This document shows positions 23,436 to 33,377 of a stretch of 40,000 nucleotides of DNA, piece after piece. The notes below the pieces were generated by a model, which was not told the DNA's origin, made no database searches, and saw nothing but the letters and a program-made list of their open reading frames with translations. The position numbers and the translations under genes were made by a program. The stretch comes from Neocallimastix lanati (nom. inval.) (taxonomy: Eukaryota > Neocallimastigomycota > Neocallimastigomycetes > Neocallimastigales > Neocallimastigaceae): the NCBI GenBank assembly GCA_016946835.1, contig JACVTC010000085.1, forward strand, positions 295,001-335,000. The letters are read 5' to 3'. Every line of letters starts with the position of its first letter. Within the stretch, counting starts at the first letter, position 1.

Positions 23436-24068
23436 TTAATTTATTTTTGTTAATAATGTATTTCTAAAGTTGTTCATCAGAGTAAAATTTAAATATTTTG
23501 TGAAGCCATCAACAAGGTTATCCTTCGATTTTATATATTCCAGTTTTATGATTTTTTTATTAACTAAATCCCGAATGTGGTGGTATCTTATGTCAATATG
23601 TTTGGATCTTGGGTTTACTGACTGGTTCTCGCTGTTGTAAATCGTTGCCTTATTATCTACAAAAATTATTATTTCTTTGATGTTGAAGTTTAATTCATTT
23701 AATAAATTTTTATACCATAATGAATGTTTTGCAAATTCACTTAAACTGTAACATTCGGCTTCTGCAGTTGAGGTAGATACGCAGTGTTGTAGTTTGGAAT
23801 ACCAACTTGTTGGAGTATTCCCCATTTGCATAAGAAATCCGGAGGTTGATTTTCTTGTATCTGAATCTCCAGCAAAGTCAGCATCTACGTATATTTTTAA
23901 TTTTATTCCTTTTTCTATTTTGATTCCATAATCCTTTGTGTACTTGAGGTATCTAAAAATTTTTAATACGTTAGTCCAATCTTCTAAACTTGGATCTGTT
24001 GATTTTCTTGAGGCTCTACTCACGGCAAACAATATATTAGGGCGAGTGCAGATAGCTAAATATAACAA
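23436..24068 (-). pseudogene. Copia RNase H domain of element B
   Basis: C-terminal part of the polyprotein. It begins with the end of the reverse transcriptase (GSLLYLAICTRPNILFAVSR, in the same frame from slightly upstream) and contains the copia RNase H landmarks: VDADFAGDSDTRKSTSG (first catalytic Asp region), STAEAECYSLSE (Glu) and VDNKATI (Asp), ending in a HIDIRYHHIRDLV block and VDGFTKYL. This 210-residue portion has no internal stop, so the domain itself could be intact. It is called a pseudogene because the polyprotein reading is broken upstream. Confidence 0.88.
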
Positions 24069-24960
24069 ACTCCCGACGGCACTTCTGTATTTTGTTACAT
24101 TAAATTTTTGTGATCGTAAATTTGAATTTATTATTAGTATAAGATTTTTTGAAGGTGTTAAATCATTAATGTCGAATTTATTAAATATGTCATTTATATA
24201 TCTTGTTTGGTGTAAATGTATCCATTAATTGTTTTTGTGAACTTTATTCCAATTACAAATTCAACATCACCAATATCTTTTATATTGAACTTCTTCTGTA
24301 TGGATTGCTTTACTTTGTTTATTTCTTGATTTATTCCAGCGATAAGAATGTCATCGACATATACTGAGAGAACACAAACTATTTCTTTCTCGTTGTTTAA
24401 TTTTATGTAAACGCACGGTTCATTTTTATCCTATTAAAACCTATTTTTATTAATTCTATATTAAATTTGTCATTCCATTCTTTACCAGCTTGTTTGAGCC
24501 CGAAGAGAGCTTTGCGAAGTTCCCAAAAATACTTATTGTGAGATGGATGGTCTTCAGGTGCCTTCATGTATATTAGTTCATTCAGAGGTGCATTAAAGTA
24601 TGCTGAATTAATGTCTATTTGTACAACGTTGAAATTCGTTAGAACTGTATTAACTGTAATAATTCGGATTGTATCCTGTTTAAATGTTGGTGCAAAGGTT
24701 TCTTTGTAGTCAATACCATACTGTTGGGTATATCCCTTTTCGACTAACCTGGCCTTTCTATTAGTAATATTTCCGTGTGCGTCTCTTTTGTATTTAAATA
24801 CCCAACGTGATGATATAATGTTGGATCTTGAGGGTACTATTTTAACAATTTTGTAAACTTTAAGATTTTTCATGGTTTTTAATTCCTCCTTAACTGCATT
24901 CAACCATTCAATTTTATCTTTATATTGAAATATATCTTTAAAATTGTAAGGTTCAATTTA
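24069..24960 (-). pseudogene. Copia reverse transcriptase of element B, frameshifted
   Basis: The N-terminal half (24903-24430) shows SSRWVFKYKRDAHG, ARLVEKGYTQQYGIDY, ETFAPT and VVQIDINSAYFNAPL with its first catalytic Asp, then ALFGLKQAGKEW, all classic for the copia RT family. One base appears lost near 24430, so the frame moves; after it come CVYIKL and the active-site YVDDILIAG, with YVDD encoded at 24361-24350. All catalytic residues are present and the domain is broken only by indels. A further frame change near 24225-24068 separates it from the RNase H frame. Confidence 0.88.
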
Positions 24961-25291
24961 TATATTACTATTTGTTTCAGTTTCTGGTCTATTTTTGATG
25001 CTTAATTTTTTTTCTTTTGTTTGAGTTAAATGTGAAATCAATTAAACCTCTTTTTAAATTTTGATGATTTTGATTTTCTAATTCTTTCTGTTTATTTGTA
25101 TTATGTATATCATTGATATTTTTGATTTTATTTTGATTTTCTTTAAAACTTTTATCATTTTCATTTTCGATTGAATTTTTAATTTCATTATTTTAATTAT
25201 TATTGAGATTGAAGTTATTTTAACTTAATATATTTTGATTAGAATTGTTGTCGAAATTGTTGTTGTTTATATTATTGTCTGTATTATTATC

Positions 25292-26300
25292 TTAATTTTT
25301 GTTGTTATTTTCGTTATTATAATTTATATTATTATTATTTAGGTTTATTTTTTCATTATTGTTTCGATTGTTGGAATAATGAGTATTATTAAATTTATTT
25401 GTTTTAGAGTTTCCATCTTTTGGTTGATTTTTCGTTCTTTTATTTTGATTAATAATTGTTGTAATGTTTTCATCATTAAGAGTGTTATTATTATGGTTAT
25501 ATATATCATTGCTACTTTTAAAATGATTCGTATAATTGCTCTTCCTGAATTCATTATTGGAATGTATACGATTAAAAAAAGAGTTTCCTGGTTCTTTTTC
25601 AAAAAATTCTACTGTTCGAGAAGGAATGATTCTGTTATTAATGATGTCTAGAATCTTATAAGTTGAAGGATTTTCACAATATCCAAGGAAAATACCAGGA
25701 TGTGAATTATTATCGAATTTTGATCTGAGTTCTTTTGGAACAAAAAAATATACTCTACATCCGAATACTCTGAGGTTGTTGTAATTAACAGGTTTATTAA
25801 AAAATACTTCATATGGGATTTTATTTTCAATACTTTGATGGGGGAATCTGTTGTGTATGTAGTTCGCGGTATCCACAGCGAATTCCCAAAAGTCATGGCT
25901 GAGTTTAGCGTCATTTAGAAGAGATTTTGAAGAAGCGATAAGTATACCGTTAAATCTTTCAGCTCTCCCATTTTGTGAAGGTTTATATGGTACTGAAAAT
26001 TGGTGATCGATTCCATTTTCTTCACAGAAAAGATGAAATTTACTGTTTTGAAATTCTTTGCCGTTGTCTGATCTAATTGATTTAATATTTACATTTAATG
26101 AATTGAAAATTTTATTGTACCATACAATGAATTTATTAAAAATTTCATTCTTATTTTCAGTGAAGATTACCCAACCATATCTTGAATAGTCATCTAAAAT
26201 TGTAAGAAAATATTTATTATTGTTAATTGAAGGAGTTACAGGCCCCACAAGATCTAAATGAATTAAATCTAATATATTTTTAGTCTTATTTTGAGAGAGT
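25292..26300 (-). pseudogene. Copia integrase of element B
   Basis: The core follows the zinc region after a frameshift in a seven-A run at about 26308-26302. The DDE triad is visible: Asp in LDLVGP (just above 26248), Asp in IRSDNGKEF and Glu in QNGRAERFNG, with VPYKPSQNG before it. The C-terminal part has the copia features FGCRVYFFVP and HPGIFLGY. It then runs into a long Asn-rich spacer (about 25600-25292) and stops at TAA. Three more TAA and one TAG in this spacer up to 24990 break the link to the reverse transcriptase. The catalytic domain itself has no stop. Confidence 0.9.
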
Positions 26301-26309
26301 TTATACTGT

Positions 26310-28010
26310 TTATTTTTTTAATTTTGAGTTGATGCATACTGGACATTTTCGTTTAAAGTTGGTATTGTTCAATTTGTTTTTAATTTTTGAAATATCGTAA
26401 TGGCTTAAGCGTTTATGCCAAAGGTCCATTATTTGTTGATTATTTGAATTTAAATAATTTATTTCTTTGTTTTTTGTTGAGTATAAACTAGTTTGATGTA
26501 TTAAGGTAACAATCTGATATGTGTTTTTATCATTGGATGTTGCTTTATAAATTCTATTTCCTTTGTTATCATATATTAACGCTTGTGGTTTATTATTGTA
26601 ATTATTGAAAATTACTTTGTAATTTTGAGATATCAATTGATTGATGGAAATTAAATTTCTTTTAATATATCTTGAGTAATAAACATTTTTTAAAGTGAAT
26701 TTATAATTGTTTATGTATCCTTGGAAATCCCCTGAAAATTCAGATAAGACCTCTTTACCATTTGCTAGCAAAAGTTTCGTCTTACATTTCTTAATATTTA
26801 TGAAGTGATTTATGTCGTTGATAGTACTGATTGACGCACCGGAGTCTAAAATCCAAGTTATAAAGTTATTGTTATTTTTATTGTTATTATTATCGTTTAT
26901 ATTATTTGCCACTTCTAAACTGTTGATTTCAATTGCGTTATAGGAATTGTAATCTTTAGAAAAATCCTCCGAATAATTATCTTCATAACTATTGGATTTA
27001 CTAAGTGAATATATATGTTTATCATTAATTTTATTTTTAATATGTTTTGTATTAATTTTTCTTTGAGTTTTAATGTATTTATTTTTATGATTTTGTTTAA
27101 AAAATTTATTTCTTTTATATTTGATACATTCCTTTTTGTAGTGACCATATTTTCCACAGAGAAAACATCTTCCATTCTTTCTTCGTTTAATTTTTATATA
27201 TTTACTTTTGGGTCTGTTTTTACTTTCCATTTGTACATTGAAAATATATTTTGGATTCTCTTCTTGAAGTTTCCTTTCCTTAATGTTTGAGAAAATAATA
27301 TCGAGAATAATTCTTTTGACATAGTTACATCGTTTAACCCACTCATCATTGTATTGAAAGACGTTGACCCATCTAAGATTTTCGGGTAAGGCCCTATTCA
27401 GAATTCCCACCTTTACGCTGTCACTCATATCCGTATCGATGATTTCTAGTTCGTCAATAATGTTTTGGAGCGTTGCAAGAAATATATGTATATCATCATC
27501 TGTAGTAAATTTTAACCTGTCTAATTTGTTTTGTAAAATCATTTTTTGATGTTCGTTTCCTACAGTGAAAGAATCATGACGGAAGTTCCACATTTCATGA
27601 GCCGTTTTGCTATGGCCTTTTATTATTCCTTTTGTTTGTTTTCCTAGGCTATTACTAATTATCCATTTGGTCATTATATCATTTTTGATATCGACCTGAG
27701 TTGTTCCTATATCGTAAACGAGGTTTTTATTGAATTTGTCAGGAACATATTTATCCAAATTTTCTTTAATGTCCTTTTTTCTTAGTTTCTTTACCTTAGG
27801 AAGACTAACGTACTTCTCTAAATTGTTAATTATCAAGAGGTCTAAAATGTCGGCTTTCCAATCTTGAAAATTTTCAGTCGTCAATTCTGTTACATGGTTG
27901 ATATTTTCCGAATAATTAAAGGAAATGCCTTTGTTGGAAAAAATATTTTCATGTTCGGGAATGTTAATAATTTGATTTCTAGAATTACTTCTATTGATGT
28001 TTCTACTCAT
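26310..28010 (-). CDS. Copia gag, protease and integrase zinc region of element B
   Basis: A 566-codon open frame from an ATG. Residues 1-260 are a copia-type capsid (NFQDWKADILDLL near 47-59, helical, many Lys). A CX2CX4HX4C zinc knuckle lies at 282-295 (CFLCGKYGHYKKEC). The aspartic protease has WILDSGASIST at 386-396, with catalytic Asp 389. The integrase HHCC zinc-binding part (WHKRLSHY, then CPVC) ends the frame, with His 532 and 537 and Cys 556 and 559. The TAA at its end follows a run of seven A and separates it by one frame from the integrase core. That is most simply a mutation, since copia normally makes one continuous polyprotein. Gag function in particle assembly may still be intact. 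Confidence 0.9.
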   Translation of the reverse strand: MSRNINRSNSRNQIINIPEHENIFSNKGISFNYSENINHVTELTTENFQDWKADILDLLIINNLEKYVSLPKVKKLRKKDIKENLDKYVPDKFNKNLVYDIGTTQVDIKNDIMTKWIISNSLGKQTKGIIKGHSKTAHEMWNFRHDSFTVGNEHQKMILQNKLDRLKFTTDDDIHIFLATLQNIIDELEIIDTDMSDSVKVGILNRALPENLRWVNVFQYNDEWVKRCNYVKRIILDIIFSNIKERKLQEENPKYIFNVQMESKNRPKSKYIKIKRRKNGRCFLCGKYGHYKKECIKYKRNKFFKQNHKNKYIKTQRKINTKHIKNKINDKHIYSLSKSNSYEDNYSEDFSKDYNSYNAIEINSLEVANNINDNNNNKNNNNFITWILDSGASISTINDINHFINIKKCKTKLLLANGKEVLSEFSGDFQGYINNYKFTLKNVYYSRYIKRNLISINQLISQNYKVIFNNYNNKPQALIYDNKGNRIYKATSNDKNTYQIVTLIHQTSLYSTKNKEINYLNSNNQQIMDLWHKRLSHYDISKIKNKLNNTNFKRKCPVCINSKLKK

Positions 28011-29235
28011 CTTTAATTAAAATAATTTCTTTTTCTTATTAATATTCTAAATTAATTTTACTTTATTTTTTGTATTATTTTTATTTTATTTTTAATTTAT
28101 ATTTTTATCTCTTTATATATTTTAATTCAGTTTGATATTTTAATATAATAGATTAAATGATATAAATAGTAACTTATAACTATTGATTTTATTTTTTTTT
28201 AGTAACAATATATTATTAATAATCTTGTGATCATTAATGAGTAATGTTTACTTAATTTAATTTATAAATATTAAACTATTTTTTTTAAATATTAAAAAAA
28301 ATTGGTATGATTGTTTCCTTGATCATTATTGGGACCTATCATTTAGTTTTCATTATTAAATAATATAAATGTGACTTTATTACTATTATATTTTTATTAA
28401 AAATAAAATATTTTGTTTAATGTTTATTACAAATGTGTATGATTTTGTTATTATTGTTTCTTTTAATTAAAAATATATTATTTTATTAATATTAAATCAT
28501 GAGGTGAATTGTTTATAATAACAGTTTTTCTAAATTTATATACTTCTTCTATAATTTATTTAAAAATTTTTATTTTATTTTAAATATATATTATTCAATA
28601 AAAAAATATTATTTTAATTATATATTTATTTCCAGTTTTGTTACTTATATGAAATTTCTATTAGTTCTCAGTTCATTTTAACATGACTGACATTTTTCTT
28701 TATTCTCAGCTCATTTAACATGGTTGATATTCCTCTTTGTTCTCAGTTCATTTAACATGGTTGATATTCCTCTTTGTTCTCAGTTCATTTAACATGGCTG
28801 ACATTTTATATTTTCAGCTTATTTTACATAGCTGACACTATTTACATCTTCAGCTTATTTTACATAGTTGACATTCTTTGTATCTTAAGCTATTATTATA
28901 AAGAACAAATATTTTTTTTTATTTTTATATTTTTTAATAGAATAAATTTCATTTTTTATGAAAATTAGGTAAATACTTTCCAGGTTTATACAATACACTC
29001 GAGTTGGATTATTAAGTTAATAATTTAATAAAAATTGATTAATTTTATTTTAATTCCAAAATTTAGTAATGATTTATTTCATATTTTGGATTAAATATTA
29101 TAATGTTTAAAATAGAATATGAATTAACGATATTATTAATAATAACATGATAAAAAAAATTCTTTCTTTTATATTTATTTCATTTAACATATTTACGTAT
29201 ACTTAACTTTTATTTCAGATATAATACGGTAAGAT
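28011..29235 (-). other. Untranslated leader of copia element B
   Basis: About 1.2 kb between primer-binding site and gag start, without a coding frame of note. It contains the tandem repeat at 28663-28890. Leaders of LTR elements hold packaging and dimerisation signals, so this is where they would be sought; no specific signal is claimed. Confidence 0.7.
28663..28890. repeat. Tandem repeat in the copia leader, about 37 bp unit, six copies
   Basis: Units contain TTCTCAGTTCATTTAACATG followed by GTTGATATTCCTCTTTG. Two central copies are nearly identical and the outer ones are diverged to CTTCAGCTTATTTTACATAG. It lies entirely inside the element leader. Confidence 0.9.
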
Positions 29236-29249
29236 TGAGACTCTTAATC
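29236..29249 (-). other. Primer-binding site of element B, tRNA-Lys(CUU) anticodon arm type
   Basis: The plus strand reads TGAGACTCTTAATC and touches the LTR start at 29250 with no spacer. It matches the anticodon stem-loop of tRNA-Lys(CUU) as in element A, although the two elements otherwise differ strongly in LTR sequence. The primer 3' end would fall at about tRNA nucleotide 39-40. Confidence 0.72.
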
Positions 29250-29518
29250 TGTCAAAAAACACAAATTAAGGGACATACAAAAATAAAAATAAGATACAAA
29301 AATTATTTTATAGAAATGATAATTTTTTACTTTAGTAATGCTTTATTAAAATATTTTAATTCAGAGATTTTTTTTTTTACTATATTAATTTTGTTAATGT
29401 TATATATTTACATTCTATTTTTTTATGCTTTTTATATTGACATAGTAAATAAGTAATTGGTCCATATTTATATTAAAATTATATTTAGTATTAGATTAAA
29501 TTACTCATTATTTTGACA
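29250..29518 (-). repeat. 5' LTR of copia element B
   Basis: 269 bp, flanked by the primer-binding site on the low side and the target duplication GAATA (29519-29523) on the high side. It starts and ends as its partner at 23100-23370. Confidence 0.96.
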
Positions 29519-30117
29519 GAATAATTATTTAAAGTATCATTATTAAAACTTTTAAGATTATTAAATTTATTATTAATTAAAATTTTATTATTAAAATCAT
29601 TAGAATTATTATTAAAAGAATCTTCATTATTATTAGAATTAATTAATAAACTTTCTCCGTTAGTATTAATTTTTATAGAATTATTATTGAAAATTTTGTT
29701 AGAATCATTAATTAAAATATTAGAATTTTTATTAGAATTAATAGAATTAAATTCAGAATTATTATTAGAAATTTTATTATATTTTTTAGAAATATTATTA
29801 TTTTTATTATTTTTATTAGAATTATTAAAATTAGAATGATTATTTGATTCATTAGAATTAATATTTGAATTATTAATAAAAGTATTATCATTATTACTAT
29901 TAATAGAATTATTAAAATTTTTGTCAGTGGAACGCTTACGTAAATGAGGTTTAATTACTTTTCGATTTGGTATATCCATTTCTAAATCCGTTTGGTCATC
30001 CATTTCCGTCTGTTTTTCATTTGCTTTAATAGTATTTTTCTTAGCCGAATTAGATTTGGACTTCCTAATAGATGTACCTGGAGGTAATTCTAAACTTTTT
30101 CTTTTAATGGCGTCCAC
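29519..30117 (-). pseudogene. Gypsy-like gag-pol fragment, basic and Asn-rich part
   Basis: A frame of about 200 codons that begins with a basic, charged segment (MDAIKRKSLELPPGTSIRKS, with GTG as first codon; a TAA precedes it) and then becomes almost pure Asn, Ser and Ile. It runs into the copia LTR at 29518, where the last eight codons are LTR sequence. Across the copia element the same frame continues at 23099, so the two parts were one. Position between a capsid-like fragment and a protease suggests the C-terminal part of gag or a gag-protease spacer. A zinc knuckle is not seen. Confidence 0.6.
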
Positions 30118-30303
30118 TTAATAATTGTTCATATTTTTAGTGTTTTGATTTAGGGGAGAGCACTTACTCCCCATTACTAGTTTAAAGAACTAGCTTAGTC
30201 GGAGTTTTCATTATTAGTATTCCTATTATAGGAATTATTGAAACCAGGATTATTAAAATTAGAATTATAGTAATTAAGGTTTTCATTAAAATTTTGACCA
30301 TTA

Positions 30304-30645
30304 TTAAAATTTTATTAAAATTTTGGATATTATTAAAATTTTGGATATTATTAAATTTCCCTCAGTATCCTTAGTTACTAATGCTTGGATACTTTTGGCT
30401 CCTTGACCTTGAACTTTCATTCGGCACCAATCATAAATATCAGTAGGACTAGTTATTTTTTGCATTCTAGTACATGTTACGAATTGGTCGTACCAACACT
30501 CTACATCATGTTCCTTGTCTGTAACATTAATTATGGCTTGCAAGGACATGAAGCGTTGTTGTAAGAGCATCGCATCATTAAATTTCGATATTTTTCTTTT
30601 ATTTTTAATTTCAATAAGTTTTTCAAAAATTTCTTCAACAAATTA
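30304..30645 (-). pseudogene. Gag capsid-like fragment of the gypsy-like relic
   Basis: An open stretch starting near 30645, just inside the inverted repeat, with EEIFEKLIEIKNKRKISKFN, then an ATG at 30570 and a segment with Trp and Cys residues (ECWYDQFVTCTRM, DIYDWCRMKVQGQGAKSIQA). This looks like the helical capsid region of Ty3/gypsy gag. It decays into the duplicated ISKILIISKILIKF, an Asn-rich tail and stops near 30195. The assignment is by pattern and by position upstream of the protease fragment. Confidence 0.5.
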
Positions 30646-30665
30646 AACATTTGTTGAAGAAATTT
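30627..30665. other. Perfect 16-bp inverted repeat at the gag/Hsp20 junction
   Basis: Arms AAATTTCTTCAACAAA (30627-30642) and its exact complement (30650-30665) around a seven-base loop. The Hsp20 homology stops at one side and the gag-like homology starts at the other, so it marks the junction between the two relics. Confidence 0.8.
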
Positions 30666-31225
30666 AACTACATTTTATTCTACTATATTTCTTATTATTT
30701 TCTTCTTTTTTAGTTTTTTTTTGGTTTCTTTTTGGTCTTCCTTTATGGATTCTTTATTGTCATTGGTATTTTCCTTATTATTTTCTTTATTATTTTTCTT
30801 CTTTAGTTGAATCCTTTTTAGAATTCTTGTCAGAATCATCAATAATAGTTTCTCTTTCACTAGAAATAATTAAAACACGATCTTCATCTGAAAGCTCCAT
30901 TTTAACTTGATCCTTATTCATACCTGTTAAATCAGCATGGATATAATAATTATTTTCATCTTCACTCAAATTAATTTTTGGACTAAAATTCATAGATTTG
31001 AATATATCACTATTGAGTGCTTTAGAAATTTGATTTTCTAAAGAATTTACTGGATTATAAGAAAGATATGGATAAGGATATAAAGTAGGGAAATTAATCA
31101 AAGGATGATTAAAAAATCCATTATCGAAAGCATTATTGAAAGCATTATCGAAATCATCGAAAAATGAATCTCTTAATAAAGAATTATTTTTTCTTATTGA
31201 TAAAGGATGTTCGTCAATGAATAAA
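30666..31225 (-). pseudogene. Small heat-shock protein (Hsp20), truncated
   Basis: From about 31218 the frame reads FIDEHPLSIRKNNSLLRDSF, then a Phe, Asn and Tyr-rich N-terminal arm. The first half of the alpha-crystallin domain follows: FSPKINLSEDENNYYIHADL, TGMNKDQVKMEL, RVLIISSERETI (about 30980-30840). A Lys, Glu and Asn-rich insert comes next (30830-30690), where one or two frameshifts occur, and the reading resumes as KYSRI before being lost near 30675. The second half of the crystallin domain and the C-terminal I-x-I motif are absent. No ATG lies in frame at the beginning; the codon before Phe-Ile-Asp is TTA, so the start is mutated or lies in an unseen exon. In life such proteins are ATP-independent chaperones. 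Confidence 0.8.
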
Positions 31226-32519
31226 TATATTTTTATTTTTAAAATATAATTGTTTGCTTTATTAATGTTTGTTTTTTTTTTTAATTAATTTTTTAAAGTA
31301 TGTTTTTGTTTTTTTAAATTGTTTTTTAAAATATATATATATATATTTTTTTATCTAAGCGTTTAACATTTTTTAAATATTTATTATTTAAATTTTTTAG
31401 TAAAAATGTTAATGAAGAAAATATGTTTGTCCAAGGAAATGAATGCTATTTATACTTTTTTTTGAAATCATACTGAAAATATAATATCTATTATCTTTAA
31501 TAATAAATTTTATATATAAGATAAAATTAATTAATTTCAACAAATTTCTACATTTTCTATTTTTTCTATATATTTAATGTAATGTATTATTGCTACAAAA
31601 AATTATAATGTAATTAATAAATTTTAAAATTTTTTTTTTTTTTTTTTTTTTACCTCTGGTGCACATATTTTCAATATTTTAATAATACTTTTTAAATAAT
31701 TATTTTATAATTATTTCATTATTTTATTATATTTAATCTATTTCATATTTATTCAATTAATGTAATCTTCGTTAGTTATAAGAAAATTAAATATAAATTT
31801 TTGTTTATGTAAATTATATATTATTTTAAATAAATTTTAATTTTAATAATAAAGAATTGTTATAAAAATTGAAATAAAATTATATAAAACAAAATAAAGT
31901 AAAAGTTAACAATTAATTAAATATATTTTATAATTTCATTATAATTAAAGTATAATTATATTTAAAAAAAGACTATTTAAAATAATTAATTATTATCATA
32001 GAAATGAAGTATAAAAATATTAATTACAATATAAATTTAAAAATATAACTTATTTATCTTATTTTTTATTTAAAGTAATATATTATTTAATATTTTAATT
32101 ATAATCTAATTATAATATTTAAAGAATACATGAGTTTAAATAGATATAAATAATATGAATTAAATATTAAATTATTTATAAAATCATTTTATAGAACTAT
32201 CATATTTATTATTAATTATTTATCTATTAATTCATATAAAATATTGTTCATTTTAATAAATAGACAATAATATTATCCTTGACTAGTATTACTTGGACTA
32301 AAGTATAATTAAATAAATAATTAAATATAAATATTAAATTAAATAAATATTTTACTTTTTAAATATCAAAAATATATATATATATATTCCTAAAAATACT
32401 TTATAATTAAATAAACTGAATAATTAAAAAAAATGAATAATTAATTATAATTAATTTTTTTTTAAATAAATATATATTATATACAATAATTCAATATGAT
32501 GAAAAAAAAGTAAATAGAA
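31226..32519. other. A+T-rich intergenic DNA
   Basis: No gene seen. A T-run at about 31630-31650 is followed by the less A+T-rich TACCTCTGGTGCACATA. At 32310-32450 there is a diverged copy of the A+T-rich unit that is tandemly repeated at 33040-33340. Confidence 0.5.
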
Positions 32520-33010
32520 ACACATATAATGAATACCCATTTCTCATTAGTGTCCAAACAGTTACTATGTGATGATATATGGAATACAAGTACAGCGTCG
32601 CCGCTCACAACACGTTGCTACACGTCTGCTCAGAGCGGAATTCAATTTACATTTTTACATATGTCTTCATTGACTATGAGCATCGGAACAAGAACCATTC
32701 ATTCCCCCCAATGAGTGCAATTATTGGTGTGTTGGAATTTTTTCGGTATAATTTCTATAAAATTAACCGGAGACATCATCAAGGCCTCTGATTAAATTAT
32801 AGTATCGGAGTTGGGTGAATAAGTTTTGAAGGAAAGCCTTTTGTATACCATTGTGATTGCATGAGGATAGAAAACTTCAATGTTTATTTGGTGTCATGAC
32901 GGGGATTCAAATCCCCCAAAAATTTCCCTATAGTTACTCCTTCTTTCGGCGACGGCCGAGTAAAAATAGCCTGCTCTCTCTCGCTGTCTCCTCTTCCGGC
33001 CACCACAAAT
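32520..33010. other. Second base-balanced island, Pol III box-like motifs
   Basis: About 490 bases with markedly higher G+C, including CAGCGTCGCCGCTCAC near 32593 and TCGGCGACGGCCGAG near 32946, inserted between copies of an A+T-rich repeat. Short + strand frames (32529-32714 and 32579-32791) do not resemble known proteins. TATCGGAGTTGG (32803) is close to a tRNA A box and GATTCAAATCC (32904), within a GGGG/CCCC stem, is close to a B box. The implied acceptor arms do not pair, so it is not a normal tRNA. A tRNA-derived SINE-like repeat, another Pol III RNA or transferred DNA are possibilities. Confidence 0.4.
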
Positions 33011-33039
33011 TAAATATATAATAAATAAATAAACGATTT

Positions 33040-33340
33040 AATATAAATGACAAATAATTAAATAAATATTTTATTTTTAAACATTTAAAAATAAAATATT
33101 TTTTTAAACACTTTATAATTAAAAAGATTGAATAATTAATAATACTAAATTATTCATAATAAATAATTAAATATATAATAAATAATCAATTTAATATATA
33201 AAAAACAAATAATTAAATAAATATTTTATTTTTTAAACATTAAAAATAAAATACTACAATTTATAATTAAAAGATTGAATAATTAATAATAACTAATTTA
33301 TTCATAATACATAATTAAATATTTAATAAATAACTTAATA
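33040..33340. repeat. Tandem duplication of an A+T-rich unit of about 150 bp
   Basis: Two copies contain AATAATTAAATAAATATTTT, then a TTTATAATTAAAAGATTGAA type block and TTATTCATAATA. A third, older copy lies at 32310-32450 on the other side of the island. Confidence 0.75.
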
Positions 33341-33377
33341 TTAATAATAAATATTATTAAATTATTTTATTATAAAA

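Larger units (their letters stand above)
23100..29518 (-). mobile_element. Ty1/copia LTR retrotransposon, younger copy (element B), nested
   Basis: A 6.4-kb element with LTRs at 23100-23370 and 29250-29518 that start and end with TGTCAAAA and TTTTGACA type terminal inverted repeats. It is flanked by a perfect 5-bp target duplication GAATA (23095-23099 and 29519-29523). The LTRs differ by about six substitutions plus T-run length changes, so the insertion is fairly recent. It is inserted in the gypsy-like relic; joining the flanks at one GAATA copy restores that relic's reading frame exactly. Internal order on the minus strand is primer site, long leader, gag, protease, integrase, reverse transcriptase, RNase H, polypurine tract: the copia order. 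Confidence 0.97.

Noticed and set aside
26300-26312. Programmed frameshift at the seven-A run between the integrase zinc region and core
   Set aside because: The shift lies inside a single protein domain and copia elements normally read through this region; a one-base indel in a homopolymer is simpler.
32796-32930. Possible intron-containing tRNA around the A-box-like and B-box-like motifs
   Set aside because: Acceptor ends do not pair, the T stem has a mismatch and no anticodon arm could be folded.
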